Source: Chloroflexota bacterium (GTDB taxonomy: Bacteria; Chloroflexota; Chloroflexia; Thermomicrobiales; UBA6265). From it: 12,918 bases of DNA. How positions within the stretch are numbered: the first letter of the stretch is position 1; each line of letters begins with the position of its first letter. The position numbers and the translations under genes are program-made. The stretch is taken from assembly GCA_023423795.1 (NCBI GenBank), contig JAFAEX010000219.1, forward strand, positions 1 through 12,918. Direction: 5' to 3'. The notes under the pieces are model-generated. The model saw only the letters and a list, made by a program, of their open reading frames with translations, ran no database searches and had not been told where the DNA came from. Positions 7,095 through 12,918 of this stretch are shown piece after piece.

Positions 7095-7162
7095 GGGAAG
7101 GCCCCGTGCCCTCCCTCGTCTAGTGGCGGTCCCGACGAGGGAGGGCACAGGTCCCTCCCCTA
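7092..7162. repeat. 29-base imperfect inverted repeat between convergent genes
   Basis: The left arm (7092-7120) and right arm (7134-7162) pair at 26 of 29 positions. The inner 15, GTGCCCTCCCTCGTC and its complement, are perfect, and a 13-base loop separates the arms. The outer end starts TAGGGG, and the first three bases supply the stop codon of the oxidoreductase. It can form a hairpin on either strand and lies 68 bases beyond the end of the deacetylase gene, so it could terminate transcription from both sides. No T-run follows on either strand. Its form also fits a dispersed MITE/REP-like element. Confidence 0.7.
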
Positions 7163-7229
7163 CGACGACGGGTCGAGAGGGCGCGGTCCTCCCTGACGAT
7201 GAGCGAACGACAGCGTTTCGGCGAACGGG

Positions 7230-8399
<1,170 letters not shown>

Positions 8400-8479
8400 C
8401 GTACCGGAGTGTGCGCCGGTGGCGCTTATCGGTTCGGGCGCGGGCGGAGACGACCGGCGTTGATGCGGGAACCGCGAAC

Positions 8480-9634
8480 CTACTCCGAAAGCAGCGCCGC
8501 GCTGGCGGGATCGAAGACGACGGCGACGGGCTCGCCGAGGCGGTGCTCCGGGTCGCCGAGCGCGCGGTTCTGGCGGTGGACGACGACGTCGCCGCCCTCC
8601 GGCAGCGCGAGGACGTACTGGGTGTGGGTGCCGAGGTAGATCACCTCGGCCAGCGTGCCGGCAAGCCGATTCCAGCCATCCCGCCGCGGTTCGGGAACGT
8701 CGCCCTCCAGCGCGACCTTTTCCGGGCGCACCGCCAGCGTCGCGGAACCGGCGCGCGGCCCGTCTTCGGCGGCGCGGGCGCGCAACGACCGGCCGGAGCC
8801 GGTGCGGACGGTGGCGAACCCGCTGTCGATGCCGGCAATCTCGACCGGGACGAAGTTGGTCTGCCCGATGAAGTCGGCGACGAAGCGGGAACGCGGGCGC
8901 TCGTAGATCTCCTCCGGGGAGCCGAGTTGGAGGATGCGCCCCTCGTTCATCACCGCGATCCGGTCGCTCATCGTGAGCGCTTCTTCCTGGTCGTGGGTGA
9001 CGTAGACGAACGTCGCCCCGACGTCGCGGTTGAGTTGCTTGAGTTCCAGTTGCATCGCCTTGCGCAGTTTGAGGTCCAGCGCACCCAGCGGCTCGTCGAG
9101 CAGCAGCACGGCCGGGCGGTTGACGAGGGCGCGGGCGAGCGCCACCCGCTGCTGCTGGCCGCCGGAGAGTTCGGTCGGCTTCCGCTTCTCGACGTGCGGC
9201 AGGCGGACCAGTTCCAGCGCCTCGGCCACCCGGCGGTCGCGTTCGCCCTTCGGCACGCCGGCCATCTCCAGTCCGTAGGCGACGTTCTGGCCGACGCTCA
9301 GGTGCGGGAAGAGGGCGTAGTTCTGGAACACCGTGTTGACCGGCCGCTTGTAGGGCGGCAACCCGCCCATCTGGCGGCCCTCGATCAGGATGTCGCCCGC
9401 GGTCGGGAACTCGAAACCGCCGATCATCCGCAGCGTCGTCGTCTTGCCGCACCCGGAGGGGCCGAGCAGGGTCAGGAACTCGCCCTTGGCCACCGTGAGC
9501 GAGATGCCATCGACGGCGACGAACGAGCCGAACGCCTTGCGGACGTCGCGCAGTTCGATATTGGGCGGGGCGTCGGCCGCGCGCGGCGCGCGGGCATCCG
9601 GAGGAACGCGGGTCGTGGCGGCGGGAGCGGACAT
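8480..9634 (-). CDS. potA: polyamine-type ABC transporter ATP-binding protein
   Basis: This is a 384-residue ATPase of the CUT1/PotA group. It has Walker A GPSGCGKTT (58-66), Q-loop VFQNYALFPHLSV (102-114), signature LSGGQ (156-160), Walker B VLLLDEPLGALD (176-187) and switch His in YVTHDQEEAL. After about residue 240 comes a TOBE-type regulatory domain (FIGQTNFVPVEI, LAVRPEKV, VIYLGTHTQYVL). It powers the PotB/PotC channel. The first 25 residues are an Ala/Pro/Arg-rich extension absent from typical PotA. It begins 25 bases after the end of potC, with TGGAG about 10 bases before the ATG, so it is part of the operon. The deacetylase gene follows after 80 bases with no clear terminator between. 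The FQNYALFPHLSV and TOBE pattern also occurs in sugar and iron ATPases; the permeases point to polyamines. Confidence 0.92.
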   Translation of the reverse strand: MSAPAATTRVPPDARAPRAADAPPNIELRDVRKAFGSFVAVDGISLTVAKGEFLTLLGPSGCGKTTTLRMIGGFEFPTAGDILIEGRQMGGLPPYKRPVNTVFQNYALFPHLSVGQNVAYGLEMAGVPKGERDRRVAEALELVRLPHVEKRKPTELSGGQQQRVALARALVNRPAVLLLDEPLGALDLKLRKAMQLELKQLNRDVGATFVYVTHDQEEALTMSDRIAVMNEGRILQLGSPEEIYERPRSRFVADFIGQTNFVPVEIAGIDSGFATVRTGSGRSLRARAAEDGPRAGSATLAVRPEKVALEGDVPEPRRDGWNRLAGTLAEVIYLGTHTQYVLALPEGGDVVVHRQNRALGDPEHRLGEPVAVVFDPASAALLSE

Positions 9635-9659
9635 CGGCGCGGCTCCAGTACGGTTGGCG

Positions 9660-10490
9660 CTAGAACAGGGCCTGGCCGGAGCGGCGCAGGATGCGGTTGG
9701 CCACGAAGACGAGGACCAGCGACACGACGATGATAACCGTCGCCGCGGCGTTGATCTCCGGCGAGATGCCGCGCCGCAACCGTCCCCAGATCAGCAGCGG
9801 CAGCGTTTTCTCGCGGCCGGTCAGGAAGAAGGTGACGACGACCTCGTCGAACGAGAGGGTGAAGGCGAGGATCCCGCCGGCGATGATGCTCGGCCGGATC
9901 AGCGGAAACGTGATCCGGCGAAACGTGCGCCACGGCGGCGCGCCGAGGTCGGCCGACGCTTCGTCCAGCGAGCGGGGCAGTTGCGAAAGGCGGGCGGCGA
10001 CGTTGTTGACCACCAGCGTGATGCAAAACGTCGCGTGGGCGATGATGATCGTCCACCGCGAGAGCGGCCAGCCGAGCAGCGTGAAGTACGACAGGAGCGC
10101 CACGCCGGTGACGATGCCGGGCAGCACGATCGGCATCCCGATGCCGAAGCGGATCAGGGGTTTGCCGCGGAACCGGTAGCGGTCGAGGGCGTAGGCGGTC
10201 AGCGTGCCGAGGACCACCGCGAGGGCAGCCGCGATGAGTCCGACGAAGGTGGAGAAGCGGATCGCCGCCCAGATCTGGTCGTCGGCCGCAAGGTCTCGGT
10301 ACCAGTCGAAGGTGTAGCCCTTGATCGGCCAGGCGTTCACCTTGGTGGCGCTGAACGAGTAGAGCACGACGACGATCAGCGGCAGGTACAGGAACAGGTA
10401 GGTCAGCACCGCGGCCGTCGTCAGGCCGAACCCGCGCGAGCGGCGGGGCGTGCCCTTGACCGGGATCGGGCGCGCATTGGCGACGTTCAT
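9660..10490 (-). CDS. potC: polyamine-type ABC transporter permease
   Basis: This is a 276-residue inner-membrane permease with six predicted helices. The first (about 23-46, TTAAVLTYLFLYLPLIVVVL) is preceded by a basic stretch. The EAA loop, which docks the ATPase, is DEASADLGAPPWRTFRRITFP (176-196). NAWPIKGYTFDWYRDL after the first helix is characteristic of the PotC/YdcV branch. ATG 10490 overlaps the potB stop as ATGA, so translation is coupled. Earlier in-frame codons lie inside potB and are not needed. It pairs with PotB to form the channel. Confidence 0.92.
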   Translation of the reverse strand: MNVANARPIPVKGTPRRSRGFGLTTAAVLTYLFLYLPLIVVVLYSFSATKVNAWPIKGYTFDWYRDLAADDQIWAAIRFSTFVGLIAAALAVVLGTLTAYALDRYRFRGKPLIRFGIGMPIVLPGIVTGVALLSYFTLLGWPLSRWTIIIAHATFCITLVVNNVAARLSQLPRSLDEASADLGAPPWRTFRRITFPLIRPSIIAGGILAFTLSFDEVVVTFFLTGREKTLPLLIWGRLRRGISPEINAAATVIIVVSLVLVFVANRILRRSGQALF

Positions 10491-11395
10491 GCCCCGGCCC
10501 TTCCCAGCGCGCCGAACCGGTTCGCCAGCAACAGGAACCCGATGACGATCACCAGCACCGGCAGGATCAGCGCCGCGCCCAGCGGCCAGTTGTTGGCGAC
10601 GCCGAACTGGTCGGCCACGATGCCGCCGATCAGTTCCGTGCCCGGGCTGCCGCCGATCAGTGACGGGGTAATGTAGTCGCCCATGGTGAGGCTGAAGACG
10701 CTCAGGCTGCCGGCGACGATGCCGGGCAGCGCCAGCGGCAGGACGACCCGGCGAAACGTCTGCCACCCCGTCGCGCCGAGGTCGGCCGACGCTTCCAGCA
10801 GCGGGTTAGGCAAACGGTCGAGGATGGTGTAGAGCGGCAGGATCATGAACGGCAGCCAGACGTGGCAGAAGGTGATGTACATTCCCGTCTTGGAATAGAG
10901 GAACGCGGTGATCGGCTCGCTGGTGAGCCCTGTCCACATCAGGAACGAGTTGAGGATGCCGTTGGAACCGAGGATCGTTTTCCAGGCGAAGGCCCGCACG
11001 AGGTAGGAACTCCAGAGCGGGAAGACCACCAGCATCAACAGGAGTTCCTTGTGGTTCGTCACCCGTTTCGCCAGCCACCACGCGATCGGGAAGGCGATGA
11101 CGATGCTGGTCAGCGTGACCGCCACCGCCATCAGGAACGTGCGCACGAGCACGGTGGGGTAGAGCGCGTTGGTGGCGACGGTGCGGATGTTGTCGAGGGT
11201 GAAGGTGCGGTCGATCGTCAGGTAGTCCACCGACCAGAAGGCGTACAGCAGCAGGATGCCGAGCGGGATCAGGTAGAAAAAGACCATCCAGCCGACCGGC
11301 GCGGCCAGCAGCGGCAGCGCGCCGGTGCGAGGCCTCGGCGGCGCCGGCCGCGCGTCCGCGATCGCCGTGGTGGGTTGGGTGGCGGCGGTCGCCAT
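10487..11395 (-). CDS. potB: polyamine-type ABC transporter permease
   Basis: This is a 302-residue inner-membrane permease. After an Ala/Pro-rich cytoplasmic start the first helix lies near 27-52 (LPLLAAPVGWMVFFYLIPLG). Five more follow, with the EAA loop LLEASADLGATGWQTFRRVVLP (199-220) between the later helices. SVFSLTMGDYITPSLIGG near 233-250 is a recognisable PotB/YdcU signature. ATG 11395 with GGGAG ten bases upstream is preferred. A GTG at 11470 in the same frame would add 25 residues encoded next to a dispersed repeat and is less likely. The gap of 294 bases to potD holds a hairpin and a repeat, so potB may be expressed at a lower level than potD or from its own promoter. Confidence 0.9.
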   Translation of the reverse strand: MATAATQPTTAIADARPAPPRPRTGALPLLAAPVGWMVFFYLIPLGILLLYAFWSVDYLTIDRTFTLDNIRTVATNALYPTVLVRTFLMAVAVTLTSIVIAFPIAWWLAKRVTNHKELLLMLVVFPLWSSYLVRAFAWKTILGSNGILNSFLMWTGLTSEPITAFLYSKTGMYITFCHVWLPFMILPLYTILDRLPNPLLEASADLGATGWQTFRRVVLPLALPGIVAGSLSVFSLTMGDYITPSLIGGSPGTELIGGIVADQFGVANNWPLGAALILPVLVIVIGFLLLANRFGALGRAGA

Positions 11396-11478
11396 CGCGG
11401 TGCTGCTCCCGAAGTGCTGATTGGTTGATGGGCGCGAGGGGGAATGCGAGGGGCGGACGATCGCCGGCACCGACCCTT

Positions 11479-11559
11479 CGTCATCCCGAGCCTGTCGAGG
11501 GAGCGCGTTCTCTCGGCATCGTGCGGGCGACGAGATCCCTCGACAGGCTCGGGATGACG
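11479..11559. repeat. interspersed inverted repeat with perfect 24-base arms
   Basis: The left arm (11479-11502, starting CGTCATCCCGAGCCTGTCGA) and the right arm (11536-11559, ending GGCTCGGGATGACG) are exact reverse complements over 24 bases. The 33-base centre contains a further TCTCG/CGAGA pair (11511-11515 and 11531-11535) next to the arms. A degraded relative lies at 1705-1788. The structure fits a non-autonomous or REP-type dispersed repeat; transposase genes are absent. It lies just upstream of potB, where its RNA hairpin could affect expression. Confidence 0.8.
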
Positions 11560-11641
11560 GGATGGCGGGCGGCCGTCAGATGCGCTACGGACAGATGCTG
11601 GCGCGATCCGTCCATGCCCCGCCATTCCCTGATTGGGGTTC

Positions 11642-11679
11642 GCCCGCCGGGGACGCGAACGCACGCGTCCCCGGCGGGC
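11642..11679 (-). terminator. perfect 16-bp hairpin after potD (partial terminator or mRNA stabiliser)
   Basis: GCCCGCCGGGGACGCG (11642-11657) and its exact complement (11664-11679) enclose a 6-base loop. It starts 11 bases beyond the potD stop. On the minus strand it is followed by GAACCCCAATCAGGG, which has no T-run, so termination may be incomplete. Strong hairpins after the binding-protein gene are common in ABC operons. They raise its level relative to the membrane parts by protecting the message or stopping part of transcription. Confidence 0.65.
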
Positions 11680-11689
11680 ATCGGCGCCC

Positions 11690-12838
11690 TTAGCCGGCGG
11701 TCGCTTCCTGCCAGACCTGCACCCACTTGTCGTAGCCGGGGATGAACTGCCACATGTGGATCTTCGCGTAGTCTTCCTCGACGTTGGACATCCGCAGCGT
11801 GTCGCGGATGTCGGCCGGCAGTTCCTCGATCACGGTCTTGTTCGTGATCGAGTAGTTCATCACCTCGGTGATGCCCTTCTGCGCCTCCGGCCCGATCATC
11901 CAGTCGGCCCACTTCAGCGCCAGTTCGGGGTTGGCCGCATTCTTCGAGATGCACCAGGAGTCGGACCAGCCGGTGACGCCCTCTTCCGGGGTCGTCTGGG
12001 CGATGGGTCCTTCGGAGCCCTTGACCTGCTGGGTGATGTACGGCCAGCCGTCGGAAACGACGATCTCGCCGTTGAGGTACAGCTCGGCGACTTCGCCGCC
12101 GAGGTCCCAGTACTTGCGGATCAGCGGGCGCTGCTTGACGAGCATCTCCTTCACCTGCGCGAGCTGCTCGTCGCTCAGTTCGAACGGGTTCTCGGGCTTC
12201 GGGTCGAGCAGCAGCGCGTACTGCCCAATCTGGAGCGGGTAGTTCCAGGTGGCGATCTTGCCGGAGTATTGCTCGTCCAGCAGGACGTTCCACGAGGTCG
12301 GCCCGGACGCGACCTCGTCCGGGTTGTAGAGCAGCAGCGTCGGGCCCCAGGCGAAGTTCACGCCGTAGAGCTTGTCCTCGAACGTGATGTAGGGTGGCTT
12401 CTGGAACTGCGGGTAGAGGCTGTCGAAGTTGGAAAGCTGGCTCGGGTCGATCTCCATCAGGAGGTCGGCGTCGTAGAGGCGGCGCGGCAGATCGGACGAG
12501 GCCGACACGAGGTCGTAGGTCGAGCCGCCGCTGCCCTGCATGGCGGCGAACATCTCGTCGCCGGTGCCGGCGAAGGTGGCCTCGACGGTGGCGTCGTTAG
12601 CCTCCTCGAACGGCGCCGCCCACGATTCGTCGGAGTACCCCTCCCAAATGATCATCGTCAGGTCGGACTGGGCCGCCGCGCCCATGCGGCCGATGGAGGG
12701 GCCGAGCGCGGTGGTGAGGCCGAGTGCGGCGAAGAGCTTGCCCATGTCCCGGCGGCTGATCTGCCCGGCCCGGAAGCGGCGGGCCGCCTCGGCTGGCTCC
12801 ATCTTCATGAGCGCGTCGATACCGTGCGATTCGCTCAT
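11690..12838 (-). CDS. potD: polyamine-type ABC transporter substrate-binding protein
   Basis: The product has 382 residues. It has an unusually long hydrophilic lead (about 28 residues), then a twin-arginine-like motif ISRRDMGKLFAALGL (27-41) and a probable cut at A-A-A|Q near 56. The mature protein shows the PotD/PotF layout: LTMIIWEGYSDESW (60-73), DLVSASSDLPRRLYDADLL (109-127), YGVNFAWGPTLLLYNPDEV (158-176), SGKIATWNYPLQIG, and GVTGWSDSWCISKNAANPELALKWADWM near the third quarter. It binds polyamine or a related cation outside the membrane for PotBCA. ATG 12838 is chosen because AGGAGA (12850-12845) lies 6 bases before it. Exact ligand residues cannot be assigned without a structure, so an amino-acid or opine-type ligand is possible. 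Confidence 0.9.
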   Translation of the reverse strand: MSESHGIDALMKMEPAEAARRFRAGQISRRDMGKLFAALGLTTALGPSIGRMGAAAQSDLTMIIWEGYSDESWAAPFEEANDATVEATFAGTGDEMFAAMQGSGGSTYDLVSASSDLPRRLYDADLLMEIDPSQLSNFDSLYPQFQKPPYITFEDKLYGVNFAWGPTLLLYNPDEVASGPTSWNVLLDEQYSGKIATWNYPLQIGQYALLLDPKPENPFELSDEQLAQVKEMLVKQRPLIRKYWDLGGEVAELYLNGEIVVSDGWPYITQQVKGSEGPIAQTTPEEGVTGWSDSWCISKNAANPELALKWADWMIGPEAQKGITEVMNYSITNKTVIEELPADIRDTLRMSNVEEDYAKIHMWQFIPGYDKWVQVWQEATAG

Positions 12839-12844
12839 CGTTCG

Positions 12845-12850
12845 TCTCCT
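12845..12850 (-). promoter_or_regulatory. ribosome binding site of potD
   Basis: AGGAGA on the minus strand with a 6-base spacer to ATG 12838 fixes this start against an in-frame codon 33 bases upstream. Confidence 0.7.
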
Positions 12851-12868
12851 CGCGCCTGCGCGCCATTC

Positions 12869-12890
12869 CACCGATCTCCGTCGATCGGTG
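12869..12890. promoter_or_regulatory. dyad upstream of potD, candidate operator
   Basis: CACCGATC (12869-12876) and GATCGGTG (12883-12890) are perfect complements around a 6-base spacer, a 22-base dyad typical of a dimeric repressor site. It ends 31 bases before the potD start and could control the whole potDBCA-deacetylase operon. No -10/-35 pair stands out beside it. It could instead be a leader hairpin. Confidence 0.4.
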
Positions 12891-12918
12891 CGCCCGATGC
12901 GGCCGCGTCCTCCGACCG

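Noticed and set aside
7092..7162. CRISPR-like or phage attachment site
   Set aside because: There is only one pair of inverted arms, no direct-repeat array with spacers, and no integrase or cas gene nearby.
8400..9452. Long open frame continuing the deacetylase frame upstream through potA (740 codons in total)
   Set aside because: The extra part is Arg/Pro/Gly-rich with no domain, and it overlaps potA, which has full ABC motifs. It is a shadow frame of GC-rich DNA.
9390..10676. 428-codon plus-strand frame opposite potA and potC
   Set aside because: It is charged low-complexity sequence, antisense to genes with clear EAA and Walker motifs.
10487..11470. Longer potB beginning at GTG 11470
   Set aside because: The added 25 residues are Ser/Pro-rich, lie against the dispersed repeat and are not needed for the permease fold. 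ATG 11395 has its own GGGAG site.

Overview
The window is GC-rich and almost fully coding. It most likely comes from a Chloroflexota bacterium of the Thermomicrobia/Sphaerobacter type. This is an inference from three things: high GC, twin-arginine-like leaders that end in A-x-A followed by Q, and the 'A-T/S-P' linkers after the leader (AQDATPVA, AQEASPAG). No rRNA or other taxonomic marker is present.

Left part (1-1900). A possible 3' end of a plus-strand gene touches the left edge. A minus-strand gene for an exported alpha/beta hydrolase of the FrsA / dihydroxypseudooxynicotine-hydrolase type (96-1472) starts at TTG behind a good Shine-Dalgarno. The 427-base divergent gap that follows holds candidate promoters for both sides, an interspersed-repeat copy and a dyad that could be an operator.

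Metal block (1900-5860, plus strand). znuA, znuC, znuB and a small DsrE-like cysteine protein overlap by one to four bases (GTGA, GTGA, ATGA) and form a tight operon for a zinc (or Zn/Mn) importer. A GC-rich hairpin closes it. A separate helical, possibly ferritin-like protein follows, with its own terminator-like hairpin.

Middle (6015-7094, plus strand). A malate/L-lactate dehydrogenase-family (Ldh/YlbC) NAD(P)H oxidoreductase lies here. It converges on the right-hand operon, and a 29-base imperfect inverted repeat separates the two.

Right part (12838 down to 7230, minus strand). Reading leftward, this is a polyamine-type ABC importer: binding protein potD, permeases potB and potC, and ATPase potA, followed by a class II histone-deacetylase-like amidohydrolase. 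The context suggests uptake of (acetyl)polyamines and their deacetylation in the cytoplasm. The gap between potD and potB carries a perfect 16-bp hairpin and a second interspersed-repeat copy with perfect 24-base arms. The hairpin could give more potD than permease transcript.

The main points for a second look are the DsrE-like protein coupled to a zinc importer, the deacetylase at the end of a polyamine-import operon, and the three kinds of inverted repeat in the gaps.
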